A stretch of DNA of 64,000 bases from Mycolicibacterium peregrinum (GTDB taxonomy: Bacteria; Actinomycetota; Actinomycetes; Mycobacteriales; Mycobacteriaceae), in contig NZ_LZSO01000009.1 in assembly GCF_001665785.1 (NCBI RefSeq), positions 124,001 through 188,000 of the forward strand, in the 5' to 3' direction. The stretch's first letter is position 1; every line of letters starts with the position of its first letter. The notes under the pieces were generated by a model. That model was not told the DNA's origin. It did no database searches and saw nothing but the letters and a program-made list of their open reading frames with translations. Shown here one piece after another: positions 1-9,106 of this stretch. The translations under genes and the position numbers were made by a program.

Positions 1-324
1 CTGGCGCTGATTCCCACCCCCGCGGATTGGCTGGTCCCCGGACTGCTGCAGTGGTCGGGCGCGATCAATTCGGGCGTCCTCGGTGCCGAGCACGCGGCGA
101 TCCTGCGGCGCTGGTCCGCCCACTACGGGACCGAGGTTCTGGCCCTCGACGACGAGTCCTTGGTGCTGGTGGTCGATCAGCCACCGCGAAGCCTCCGGGA
201 CGCGCTCACCGCCGCCCTGGAGGCCTACCTGTACTGCGACGACGCGGTCAACACCGAGGCCGGTTCGCTCGATGCGCTGGCACGCATGCTGGCGCGTCCG
301 CTGTGGGTCTTCTGGTGGGATTGA
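1..324 (+). CDS. DUF4253 domain protein, C-terminal fragment
   Basis: The window opens inside this gene: frame 1 is open from the first base to the TGA at 322-324, giving the last 107 residues. The fragment has the pattern I associate with the DUF4253 C-terminus: a segment around LRRWSAHYGTEVLALDDESL, then a PP-R-x-A-L stretch and the terminal signature PLWVFWWD followed directly by the stop. Function is unknown for the family. The start and N-terminal half lie outside the window. The next gene begins 19 bases downstream on the same strand. Confidence 0.75.
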   Translation: MALIPTPADWLVPGLLQWSGAINSGVLGAEHAAILRRWSAHYGTEVLALDDESLVLVVDQPPRSLRDALTAALEAYLYCDDAVNTEAGSLDALARMLARPLWVFWWD

Positions 325-342
325 GAACGCTACTCTCGGCCC

Positions 343-1254
343 GTGCTGCACTTACGCGTCATCGCGCCCACCGATCTGCGACAGCCCATCCTGAACGTCC
401 TCGACCGGGAAGCCGGCGCTACGAATGTGGTGGTGCACGCCGGAGACGCGAGGGATCCGGCCGGCGACGAGATCACGGCCATCTTGGTCCGGGAGGCGGC
501 CAACGATGTGGTGGAGCGGCTGAAATCCCTTGATGTGCCGCACTTGGGGGCCATCACCCTCGAGCCGCTCGACACCGTCCTGTCCGCGTCGGCGTTTCAT
601 GCCGAGGATGCCACCGAGGGAGACGGCGCCGATGCGGTGATCTGGGACGAGCTGGTGTCGCGGACCCGCGAGGAGTCCAGCCTCAATGCGACGTATCTGA
701 TGTTCCTGTGCATCGCGTGCCTGCTCGCCGCGATCGGCGTCATCACCGACTCCGCGGTCACCGTGGTCGGTGCCATGGTCGTCGGACCCGAATTCGGACC
801 GCTAGCGGCCCTCGCAGTCGCGCTGGTGCAGCGGCGGATGTCGCTGGCCCGCCGCGCGGGTGCGGCGTTGTTGATCGGCTTCCCCTTCGCGATGGCCGTC
901 ACGGCCCTCGCCACCTTGGGCTTCGAAGCCCTGGGGTGGGTGTCGTTGACCAGCTTCCGCGACCTGCAGCAGGTGGATTTCATCTTCCAGGTGGGCCCGT
1001 TCTCGTTGGTGGTGGCCCTGCTGGCCGGCGCGGCCGGGATGTTGTCGCTCGTGTCGGCGAAATCCGCGGCGCTGGTGGGTGTCTTCATATCGGTGACCAC
1101 CGTCCCCGCCGCCGGTTTCGCGGTGGTCGCCGCGACGGTCGGGGAATGGGACATCGCGGCCCGGTCGGTGTTGCAGTTGGGCGTGAACCTGGTGGGCATC
1201 ACCGTGGCGGGCATCCTGATGCTCGCGATCTATCGCAGATTCGCGACCCGCTGA
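343..1254 (+). CDS. DUF389 family integral membrane protein
   Basis: 303 aa from a GTG start. The first ~95 residues form a soluble domain (begins MLHLRVIAPTDLRQ). They are followed by a hydrophobic region with about five or six membrane segments, including the conserved-looking stretch VTVVGAMVVGPEFGPLAALA, typical of the DUF389/TIGR00341 family. The biochemical role of this family is unknown; it is a polytopic inner-membrane protein. It is convergent with the next gene, only 13 bases away, and no clear terminator hairpin is visible between them. Confidence 0.85.
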   Translation: MLHLRVIAPTDLRQPILNVLDREAGATNVVVHAGDARDPAGDEITAILVREAANDVVERLKSLDVPHLGAITLEPLDTVLSASAFHAEDATEGDGADAVIWDELVSRTREESSLNATYLMFLCIACLLAAIGVITDSAVTVVGAMVVGPEFGPLAALAVALVQRRMSLARRAGAALLIGFPFAMAVTALATLGFEALGWVSLTSFRDLQQVDFIFQVGPFSLVVALLAGAAGMLSLVSAKSAALVGVFISVTTVPAAGFAVVAATVGEWDIAARSVLQLGVNLVGITVAGILMLAIYRRFATR

Positions 1255-1267
1255 CGCGACCGCGCCG

Positions 1268-1987
1268 TCACAGGTGGCTGATGCCCGTGGCCAGGAAGTA
1301 CACGCCGACCGCGCCGGCGATCACGGCCACCACCAGCCGATGGTGAATTCCCATCCACTCGTAGATCCGCTCGACGCCGGACCTCGTGGCGGCCGGAGCG
1401 ACCCAGAAACTGATGATCGGGATGATCGCGGCGAGGAAACCGACCAGATTGAACACGACCATCGCGGCCATCTGCTCGGTCACCGCAGCGCCCGAGGTCA
1501 GGGCCGCAGCCATCGCGGCCAGGTAGTACGGCGTGGGGAAACCGTTGATCAGGCCCAGCAGTCCGGCGGCCCACGGCGCCTCGCCCCGCAGCGCGGCCTG
1601 CATTCCGTCCGGCAGCTTCGACAGGCCCGGAACGGAGTCCGCCGAGGCTGCGGCCGGGACCGTTCGACGCGCGCGCACCCTCGTGACCAGGTGTTCGAGA
1701 ACGCCCGTGATGGACAGGAGGCCGATCGCCAGCGCCACCACACCGATGCCGATCTCCACGCCCGGGGGCATGCTGCTCCCACCGTCGCCGGTGACGTTCT
1801 TGAACACGAACACCACCGCGGCGCCCACCGCCACGTTGGCGGTGAAGGCGAACAGGAAGAACGGGAGCAGCAACCGCACCGGCCGTGACCGGGACAGCAT
1901 GAAGGCCACGACCCCGATTCTGAGCGGATCGACTGCCGCCACGACGGCCATCACCAGCACGGTGCTCCACATCGCCGGCGGCCACAT
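1268..1987 (-). CDS. GAP-family (Sap-like) membrane protein
   Basis: 239 aa with about six hydrophobic segments. The N-terminus (VVAAVDPLRIGVVAFMLSRS) and the central FLFAFTANVAVGAA stretch match the GAP/SfLAP family of mycobacterial membrane proteins. That family includes Sap, implicated in sulfolipid-1 translocation, and the Gap protein of glycopeptidolipid export. A role in cell-envelope lipid export is therefore an inference from family membership only. The ATG at 1987 is the longest start; a second in-frame ATG at 1972 has a better-spaced purine-rich stretch upstream and could be the true start. It is divergent from the amidoligase operon. Confidence 0.75.
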   Translation of the reverse strand: MWPPAMWSTVLVMAVVAAVDPLRIGVVAFMLSRSRPVRLLLPFFLFAFTANVAVGAAVVFVFKNVTGDGGSSMPPGVEIGIGVVALAIGLLSITGVLEHLVTRVRARRTVPAAASADSVPGLSKLPDGMQAALRGEAPWAAGLLGLINGFPTPYYLAAMAAALTSGAAVTEQMAAMVVFNLVGFLAAIIPIISFWVAPAATRSGVERIYEWMGIHHRLVVAVIAGAVGVYFLATGISHL

Positions 1988-2115
1988 CCCTTCGGTCAGT
2001 GCTTCTCCGCTGAATTCAACCAGCGCCGGGCAAATCCGGCCGCATCCGGGCAGCGCGCGCCGGGCCGATCGTCGTGCGCAATGCGGGGATGTTCACCTTG
2101 TGGTGGGATTCGCAG

Positions 2116-5100
2116 ATGGGCATCAAAGTGGCGCTGGAGCATCGCACCAGCTACACCTTCGACCGGTTGGTGGAGCTGCATCCGCACGTCATCCGGTTGC
2201 GCCCGGCGCCGCACTCGCGCACCCCGATCGAGGCCTACTCACTGACCGTGGAGCCGGCGGACCATTTCATCAACTGGCAGCAGGACGCCTTCGGTAACTT
2301 CCTGGCCCGCTTGGTGTTTCCGGACCGGGCTCGCGCGCTGACCATTACCGTGGGGCTCATCGCCGACCTCAAGGTGATCAATCCGTTCGACTTCTTCATC
2401 GAGGATTACGCGGAGACCTGGCCGTCTGGTCCTCACCCGAGCGGCTCGTCCACCGTCTTCGAGTACCCCAAGGCGCTGCTCGAGGACCTCAAGCCGTACC
2501 TTCGCCCCGTCGACGAGGAGAATGACGGTTCCGGACCCGGCGACCTCGTGAAGTCGTGGGTGAGCAATTTCACCGTGCCGCCCGGCACGCGCACGATCGA
2601 CTTTCTGGTGGCGCTCAACCGTGCCGTCAGCGCCGACGTCGGCTACTCCGTCAGGATGGAGCCCGGGGTGCAGACCCCCGACGTCACCCTGCGTACCGGA
2701 ATCGGCTCGTGCCGCGACTCGGCGTGGCTGTTGGTGTCGATCCTGCGCCAGCTGGGCGTGGCGGCCCGGTTCGTCTCGGGCTATCTGGTGCAGCTGACCT
2801 CGGACATGCAGGCCCTCGACGGACCCTCCGGCCCCGCTGCGGACTTCACCGACCTGCATGCCTGGGCAGAGGCGTACATCCCGGGTGCCGGATGGATCGG
2901 CCTGGATCCGACGTCGGGGCTGTTCGCCGGCGAGGGCCACATTCCGCTCTCGGCAACCCCGCACCCCGAATCGGCGGCCCCTATCACCGGGTCCACCGGC
3001 CCGTGCGAATCCACGCTGGAGTTCTCCAATGTGGTTACCCGCGTTCATGAGGACCCGCGGGTGACGCTGCCGTACTCCGACGCGGCCTGGGCGGCGATCA
3101 TCAAGCTCGGTGCCGAGGTGGATCAACGACTGACCGACGGCGACGTACGGCTCACCGTCGGCGGGGAGCCGACGTTCGTCTCCATCGACAACCAGGTCGA
3201 TCCGGAATGGACCACCGACGCGGACGGCAAGCACAAGCGCGAACGTGCCTCGGCGCTCGCGGCGCGGCTGAAACAGGTGTGGGCCCCGGCCGGGCTGGTC
3301 CAGCGCAGCCAGGGCAAGTGGTATCCGGGAGAACCCTTGCCGCGGTGGCAGATCGGCCTGTTCTGGCGTACCGACGGCCGGCCGCTGTGGAACGACGCGG
3401 CGCTGCTGGCCGATCCCTGGGGCGACGAGGTACCCGCGCTCGCCGACGACGCCGGTCAGCGCGTGCTCGCCGAAGTAGCCGCCGACTTCGGGCTGCCCGC
3501 CGGCCAGGTGCGCCCGGCTTATGAGGATGCGCTGAGCCGGTTGGCGGGCGCTGTGCGTCAGCCGGCCGGCGACCCGGTGGCCACTGACGATGATCTGGCC
3601 GACGACACTCCGAAGGCCCGGGCCGAGTTGCTGGACCGGCTCGAATCCTCGGCCCGTGAGCCTGCCGCCTACGTCCTGCCCCTGCACCGCCGCGACGACG
3701 GCGCCGGCTGGGCCAGCGCCGATTGGCGGTTGCGGCGCGGGCGGATCGTACTCACCGAGGGGGATTCACCGGCGGGGCTGCGGCTGCCGCTGGATTCGAT
3801 CAGTTGGCACCCGCCCCGACCGGCGCATGACGCCGACCCGCTGTCGCGGCCCACCGACTTGCGGGACGTCTCCGGCGACGCCACGGTCGAGCCGGCCGAC
3901 AACGCGCCCACCACGGCGGTGGTCGCCGAGATCCGTTCGGGGTTTCTCTACATCTATCTGCCGCCGACCGAGGAGCTCGACGACTTCGTCGACCTGGTGG
4001 GCCGCATCGAGTCCGCGGTCGCCAAGCTGGACACGCCAGTGGTGATCGAGGGGTACGGGCCTCCGCCGGACCCCCGCATCACGTCGATGTCGATCACCCC
4101 GGATCCGGGTGTCATCGAGGTCAACGTCGCACCGACGGCGAGCTTCGCCGAGCAGCGGGACCAACTGGAGACCCTCTATGAAGAGGCCCGGCTGGCCCGG
4201 CTCTCGACCGAGTCATTCGATGTGGACGGCACGCACGGCGGCACCGGCGGCGGCAATCACATCACCCTCGGGGGCATCACCCCGGCCGATTCGCCGCTGT
4301 TGCGACGACCCGATCTGTTGGTGTCGTTGCTCACTTACTGGCAACGCCATCCGGCATTGTCCTACCTGTTCGCCGGCCGGTTCATCGGCACCACCTCGCA
4401 GGCACCGCGGGTGGACGAGGGCCGGTCGGATGCGCTCTACGAATTGGAGATCGCCTTCGCCGAGATCGCGAGGCTGGCTCCCGGTCATGGTCGCTCCGCA
4501 AGCGTCGCTGCCGGTCATGGTCGCTCCGCAAGCGTCGCTCCGTGGATCTCCGATCGCGCTCTCCGCCACCTCCTCACCGACATCACCGGCAACACCCACC
4601 GCGCCGAATTCTGCATCGACAAGCTCTACAGTCCTGACAGCGCGCGCGGCAGGCTGGGCTTGCTGGAGTTGCGCGGCTTCGAGATGCCGCCACACTTTCA
4701 GATGGCGATGGTGCAGTCACTGTTGGTGCGCGCGCTGGTGGCCAGATTCTGGGACGAGCCGTTGCGGGCACCGCTTATCCGTCACGGCGCCAACCTGCAT
4801 GGCCGATACCTGCTGCCGCACTTTCTGATTCAGGACATCGCCGAGGTCGCCGCCGACCTTCGGGCGCACGCCATCGGCTTCGACACCAGCTGGCTCGACC
4901 CGTTCACGGAGTTCCGGTTCCCCAGGATCGGGACCGCGGTCTGCGGCGGGGTGGAGATCGAGCTGCGCGGCGCGATCGAACCATGGAATGTGTTGGGGGA
5001 GGAGTCCGCTGCGGGCGGCACCGCCCGCTACGTGGATTCCTCGGTGGAGCGCGTCCAGGTGCGGCTGGTCGGGGCCGACCGGCACCGCTACATCGTGACC

Positions 5101-5493
5101 GCCAACGGTTACCCGATCCCGTTGCTGGCCACCGACAATCCCGATATCCAGGTGGGCGGGGTGCGGTTCCGGGCCTGGCAGCCACCCAGCGCGCTGCACC
5201 CGACGATCACCGTGGACGGACCGTTGCGGTTCGAACTCGTCGACACCGCGACGGGTACCTCCCGGGGCGGCTGCACCTACCACGTTGCCCATCCGGGAGG
5301 GCGGTCCTACGACACCCCACCGGTCAACGCGGTCGAGGCCGAATCGCGACGTGGCCGGCGGTTCGAGGCGATGGGATTCACTCCCGGCACGATCGACCTG
5401 TCGGATCTGAGGGAGAAGCAGGCACGCCAATCCACGGATCTCGGTGCGCCCGGAATCCTGGATCTCCGCCGGGTGCGTACCGTTCTTCACTGA
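2116..5493 (+). CDS. Transglutaminase-like / DUF2126 protein (Rv2566-like)
   Basis: 1125 aa. I chose the ATG at 2116 (MGIKVALEHRTSYTFDRL), where the conserved N-terminal domain begins; an open frame upstream reaches 2074. Residues ~1-300 form a bacterial transglutaminase-like fold with a complete Cys-His-Asp set: Cys199 (GSCRDSAW), His248 (DLHAWAEA) and Asp264 (GLDPTSG). The remaining ~800 residues are DUF2126, which comparative genomics (Iyer, Aravind and colleagues, 2009) interprets as a circularly permuted glutamine-synthetase-like COOH-NH2 ligase. Likely role: amide bond formation or cleavage on an unknown peptide. First gene of a four-gene operon; its TGA shares one base with the next ATG. 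A 30-bp tandem duplication lies in the ligase part. Confidence 0.85.
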   Translation: MGIKVALEHRTSYTFDRLVELHPHVIRLRPAPHSRTPIEAYSLTVEPADHFINWQQDAFGNFLARLVFPDRARALTITVGLIADLKVINPFDFFIEDYAETWPSGPHPSGSSTVFEYPKALLEDLKPYLRPVDEENDGSGPGDLVKSWVSNFTVPPGTRTIDFLVALNRAVSADVGYSVRMEPGVQTPDVTLRTGIGSCRDSAWLLVSILRQLGVAARFVSGYLVQLTSDMQALDGPSGPAADFTDLHAWAEAYIPGAGWIGLDPTSGLFAGEGHIPLSATPHPESAAPITGSTGPCESTLEFSNVVTRVHEDPRVTLPYSDAAWAAIIKLGAEVDQRLTDGDVRLTVGGEPTFVSIDNQVDPEWTTDADGKHKRERASALAARLKQVWAPAGLVQRSQGKWYPGEPLPRWQIGLFWRTDGRPLWNDAALLADPWGDEVPALADDAGQRVLAEVAADFGLPAGQVRPAYEDALSRLAGAVRQPAGDPVATDDDLADDTPKARAELLDRLESSAREPAAYVLPLHRRDDGAGWASADWRLRRGRIVLTEGDSPAGLRLPLDSISWHPPRPAHDADPLSRPTDLRDVSGDATVEPADNAPTTAVVAEIRSGFLYIYLPPTEELDDFVDLVGRIESAVAKLDTPVVIEGYGPPPDPRITSMSITPDPGVIEVNVAPTASFAEQRDQLETLYEEARLARLSTESFDVDGTHGGTGGGNHITLGGITPADSPLLRRPDLLVSLLTYWQRHPALSYLFAGRFIGTTSQAPRVDEGRSDALYELEIAFAEIARLAPGHGRSASVAAGHGRSASVAPWISDRALRHLLTDITGNTHRAEFCIDKLYSPDSARGRLGLLELRGFEMPPHFQMAMVQSLLVRALVARFWDEPLRAPLIRHGANLHGRYLLPHFLIQDIAEVAADLRAHAIGFDTSWLDPFTEFRFPRIGTAVCGGVEIELRGAIEPWNVLGEESAAGGTARYVDSSVERVQVRLVGADRHRYIVTANGYPIPLLATDNPDIQVGGVRFRAWQPPSALHPTITVDGPLRFELVDTATGTSRGGCTYHVAHPGGRSYDTPPVNAVEAESRRGRRFEAMGFTPGTIDLSDLREKQARQSTDLGAPGILDLRRVRTVLH
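4481..4540 (+). repeat. 30-bp in-frame tandem duplication
   Basis: Two adjacent 30-bp copies, 4481-4510 and 4511-4540, differ only at their last base. They encode GHGRSASVAA followed by GHGRSASVAP inside the DUF2126 protein. The unit length keeps the frame. The repeated decapeptide is Gly/Ser/Ala-rich and looks like a surface loop. Copy number could vary between strains. Confidence 0.9.
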
Positions 5494-8180
5494 TGGTTCT
5501 TGTGAATGGCTCACCGGAGTCCGCCCAAGCCACCGGTGTTGCCGCGAACACCGGTGTGGATGTTGACGGCGTGTTGGCCGCCTACCGCAGTTCCCGGGTC
5601 CAGCAAGCGCTGTTCGACGTTCGCGACGATGGTGTGGTTGCCGGATACGACGAACTGGTGGACGTCACGGGCGAGGTAAGGCCGGCCTGGCGGGAGCTGG
5701 CCGAGTGCGTCGGTGAACGTGGCCGCGACGGCCTGGACCGGTTGCGCGCCGTCGTACGCGGTCTCATCGACAACGACGGCATCACCTACATCCAGGTGGA
5801 CCGGCACGGGGAGGTGGTGACCGACGGTGACGGGACCGCGGTCTCGGGCCCCTGGAATCTCGACGCACTGCCGTTGGTGATCTCGGCGGCGGACTGGGAT
5901 TCCCTGGAATCGGGTCTGGTGCAGCGTTCCCGACTGCTCGATGCGGTGCTCACCGATGTGTATGGGGCGCGTCGCTCGATCACCAGTGGGGTGTTGCCGG
6001 CTGAGCTGCTGTTCGCCCATCCCGGATACCTGCGGGCGGCCCACGGCGTGGTGGTGCCCGGGCGTCACCAGCTGTTCCTGCACGGCTGCGACATCAGCCG
6101 CGGCGACGATGGCAGTTTCGTGGTCAACGCGGACTGGACACAGGCACCTTCGGGCGCGGGCTACGCCCTGGCCGACCGGCGGGTGATCGCTCACGCGGCT
6201 CCCGACCTCTACGAGAGGATCGGCCCGCGGCCGGCCTCGCCGTGGGCCCAGGCGCTGCGCCTGGCGCTTCTCGACGCGGCTCCCGAGGCCGCCGAAGAGC
6301 CGGTGGTGGTGGTGCTCAGTCCCGGTATCCATTCCGAGACCGCCTTCGACCAGGCCTACTTGGCCGGTGTACTCGGCTTCCCGTTGGTGGAGAGCGCCGA
6401 TCTGGTGGTCCGGGACGGCACGCTGTGGATGCGGTCGCTGGGCACGCTCAAACGCGTGGACGTGGTGCTGCGCAGGGTCGACGCCGACTATGTGGACCCG
6501 TTGGATCTGCGCCCGGATTCCCGGCTCGGCGTGGTGGGCCTGGTCGAGGTGCTGCGCCGTGGTGCGGTGACGGTGGTCAACACGCTGGGCAGCGGGATTC
6601 TCGAAAGCCCCGGCCTGGCACGGTTCCTGCCGCAGTTGGCCGAGCTGCTGCTGGACGAGACGCCGCAGCTGTCGACTGCCCCGATGTACTGGGGTGGGGT
6701 CGACATCGAGCGTTCCCATCTGCTCACCAAGCTGTCGTCGTTGTTGATCCGGCCGGTCGGCGGCGGTGAGTCGATCGTCGGGCCGATGTTGTCGGCGGCG
6801 GCCCGCGAGGACCTGGCTGCGCGCATCGAGGCCCAACCGGGGCAGTGGGTGGGACAGGAATTACCTCAGTTCTCCACCGCACCAACCAATTACCGGGCCA
6901 AGGGATTGGCGGCCGGCAATGTGGGGATGCGGCTGTTCACTGTGGCCCAGCGCGGCGGATACGCCCCGATGATCGGTGGTCTCGGCTACGTGGTAGCCCC
7001 TGGAAATGCTGCGTACCGAATGAACACCCTTGCCGCCAAGGATGTTTGGGTGCGGACCCCGCAACGGGTCACGGCTGAGCGCACCCCGACGGTCTCCGTC
7101 GAGCTGGTGTCCCCCGGGGCGATACCCAGCCCGACCCGGGCGGTCAGCTCGCCGCGGGTGCTCTCGGAGCTGTTCTGGATGGGCCGGTACGCCGAACGGG
7201 CCGAGGGCATGGCCCGGCTGCTCACCGTCACCCGGGAGCGGTATCACGAGTACCGCTACCGCCAGGACCTTGAGGACAGCCAGTGCGTTCCGGTTCTGCT
7301 GGCCGCGGTGGGGTCGATCACCGGTACCGATACCGGCGGCACCGACGATGACCACGAGATGATCGCGATCGCCCCGACCACGCTGTGGTCGGCTACCGCT
7401 GATCGGCACCGGTCGGGCTCGCTCGCCCAATCGGTCGAACGCCTGGGACTGGCGGCGCGGGCGGTACGCGACCAGATGTCCAACGACACCTGGATGGTGT
7501 TGGCCGGGGTGGAACGAGCGGTGCTGCGGCCGTCGGCCGCTCCGCCCCAGTCACCCACTGCCGCAGACATTTATCTCGCCACCGCGCACAGCCAGACCCT
7601 GGCCGGGATGTTGGCGTTGTCCGGGGTGGCCGCGGAGTCGATGGTGCAGGACATCGGCTGGACGATGATGGATATCGGCAAGCGCATCGAGCGTGGGCTG
7701 GCGTTGACTGCGTTGTTGCGCGCGACCCTGACGACGGTGCGCGGCACGGAGGCCGAACGCGCGGTGACGGAGTCGGCCCTGGTGGTGTGCGAATCCTCGG
7801 TGATCTACCGGCGGCGTAACCCGGGGCAGATCAGCATCGCCGCGATCGCCGAACTGGTGTTGTTCGACGCGGAGAACCCCAGGTCATTGTTCTACCAGCT
7901 GGAGCGCATCCGGTCGGGTCTCAAGGCCCTGCCCGGGTCGTCGGGCTCGTCGCGCCCGGAACGGCTGGTCGACGAACTCGCGACCCGGTTGCGTCGGCTC
8001 GACCCGGCCGATCTCGAGGAGATCACCACGGACGGGACGCGGGCCGAATTGACCGCTCTGCTCGACGGCATGCATGCCGGCCTCCGAGACCTCTCGGGTG
8101 TCATCACCGCGGCGCACCTGTCGCTGCCCGGCGGGATGCAGCCGTTGTGGGGCCCCGACACACGGCGGGTGGTGCCGTGA
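5493..8180 (+). CDS. Circularly permuted ATP-grasp + alpha-E fusion (Rv2567-like)
   Basis: 895 aa. The ATG at 5493 overlaps the previous stop by one base (TGATG), indicating translational coupling. Residues ~1-520 have the character of the circularly permuted ATP-grasp family (YRSSRVQQALFDVRDDG at the start; DYVDPLDLRPDS and GSGILESPGLARFLPQL further on). Residues ~550-880 form the all-helical alpha-E domain (DUF403), starting near LSELFWMGRYAERAEGMARL. In many bacteria these are separate genes; here they are fused, as in M. tuberculosis Rv2567. Predicted activity: ATP-dependent amidoligase with an attached helical domain of unknown role. The substrate is unknown. Confidence 0.85.
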   Translation: MVLVNGSPESAQATGVAANTGVDVDGVLAAYRSSRVQQALFDVRDDGVVAGYDELVDVTGEVRPAWRELAECVGERGRDGLDRLRAVVRGLIDNDGITYIQVDRHGEVVTDGDGTAVSGPWNLDALPLVISAADWDSLESGLVQRSRLLDAVLTDVYGARRSITSGVLPAELLFAHPGYLRAAHGVVVPGRHQLFLHGCDISRGDDGSFVVNADWTQAPSGAGYALADRRVIAHAAPDLYERIGPRPASPWAQALRLALLDAAPEAAEEPVVVVLSPGIHSETAFDQAYLAGVLGFPLVESADLVVRDGTLWMRSLGTLKRVDVVLRRVDADYVDPLDLRPDSRLGVVGLVEVLRRGAVTVVNTLGSGILESPGLARFLPQLAELLLDETPQLSTAPMYWGGVDIERSHLLTKLSSLLIRPVGGGESIVGPMLSAAAREDLAARIEAQPGQWVGQELPQFSTAPTNYRAKGLAAGNVGMRLFTVAQRGGYAPMIGGLGYVVAPGNAAYRMNTLAAKDVWVRTPQRVTAERTPTVSVELVSPGAIPSPTRAVSSPRVLSELFWMGRYAERAEGMARLLTVTRERYHEYRYRQDLEDSQCVPVLLAAVGSITGTDTGGTDDDHEMIAIAPTTLWSATADRHRSGSLAQSVERLGLAARAVRDQMSNDTWMVLAGVERAVLRPSAAPPQSPTAADIYLATAHSQTLAGMLALSGVAAESMVQDIGWTMMDIGKRIERGLALTALLRATLTTVRGTEAERAVTESALVVCESSVIYRRRNPGQISIAAIAELVLFDAENPRSLFYQLERIRSGLKALPGSSGSSRPERLVDELATRLRRLDPADLEEITTDGTRAELTALLDGMHAGLRDLSGVITAAHLSLPGGMQPLWGPDTRRVVP

Positions 8181-9106
8181 GCGGGCCCACGAGTGCGGCG
8201 GGTACCCGCTGCTACGAGATCACCCATCGCACCGTCTACCGCTATTCCGACGATGTCACCAGCTCCTACGGCCGCGGTTTTCTCACCCCTCGCGATCTGA
8301 CGTGGCAGCGTTGCCTGTTCCACGAGCTGGTGATCGAGCCGGCTGCGGCCGACCGTTCGACCAGCCGCGACGTCTACGGCAACATCAGCTCGTATTTTCA
8401 TGTCACCGAACGTCACCGCACGCTGAGTATCACCAGTAATTCCGTGGTGGAGGTGGATCCGCCTGCGCCCGAACACTATTCCGGTGCGTCGGCCAAGGCT
8501 CCGTGGGAGCTGGCCCGGCCGGTCGGCGGAGACGGTGCCCTGGCCGCCGAATTCACCCTTGACCTGTCGCCGCCGGAGATCACCGACGCGGTACGCGAGT
8601 ACGCCGCGCCCAGCTTTCTCCCCGGACGGCCGCTGATCGAGGTGTTGCGCGAGCTGACGTCGCGGATCTACTCGGATTTCACCTACCGGTCCGGCTCGAC
8701 AACGGTGTCCACCCAGGTGGACGCGGTGCTGGCGGTGCGTGAGGGGGTCTGCCAGGACTTCGCCCGGTTGGCCATCGCCTGCCTGCGGGCCAACGGCCTG
8801 GCCGCCAGTTATGTCTCGGGCTATCTGGCCACCGACCCGCCGCCGGGCAAGGAACGCATGATCGGGGTGGACGCCACACACGCCTGGGCATCGGTGTGGA
8901 CGCCGCAGAACATCTGGATGGGCATGGACCCCACCAATGACCAGATGGTCGACGAGCGCTACATCGTGGCCGGGTACGGCCGCGATTACGCTGACGTGCC
9001 TCCGTTGCGCGGCATCATCTACACCGATTCGGACAGTAGTGTTATCGAGGTGTCCGTGGATGTGGCGCCGTGCGCACCTGGTAAAGGCGGGTTGCTCCAT
9101 GCGTGA
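8177..9106 (+). CDS. Transglutaminase-like cysteine peptidase (Rv2569c-like)
   Basis: 309 aa from the GTG at 8177, which overlaps the previous TGA (GTGA). N-terminal beta-rich domain (RCYEITHRTVYRYSDDV), then a transglutaminase core with a complete triad: Cys192 (EGVCQDFARL), His235 (DATHAWASVW) and Asp251 (GMDPTND). Such proteins are predicted amidases or peptidases; in this neighbourhood the likely substrate is the product of the ATP-grasp and DUF2126 ligases. It is the second transglutaminase domain of the operon. In M. tuberculosis the equivalents of this gene and the next lie on the opposite strand to the ligases, whereas here all four are co-directional. Confidence 0.85.
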   Translation: MSGPTSAAGTRCYEITHRTVYRYSDDVTSSYGRGFLTPRDLTWQRCLFHELVIEPAAADRSTSRDVYGNISSYFHVTERHRTLSITSNSVVEVDPPAPEHYSGASAKAPWELARPVGGDGALAAEFTLDLSPPEITDAVREYAAPSFLPGRPLIEVLRELTSRIYSDFTYRSGSTTVSTQVDAVLAVREGVCQDFARLAIACLRANGLAASYVSGYLATDPPPGKERMIGVDATHAWASVWTPQNIWMGMDPTNDQMVDERYIVAGYGRDYADVPPLRGIIYTDSDSSVIEVSVDVAPCAPGKGGLLHA

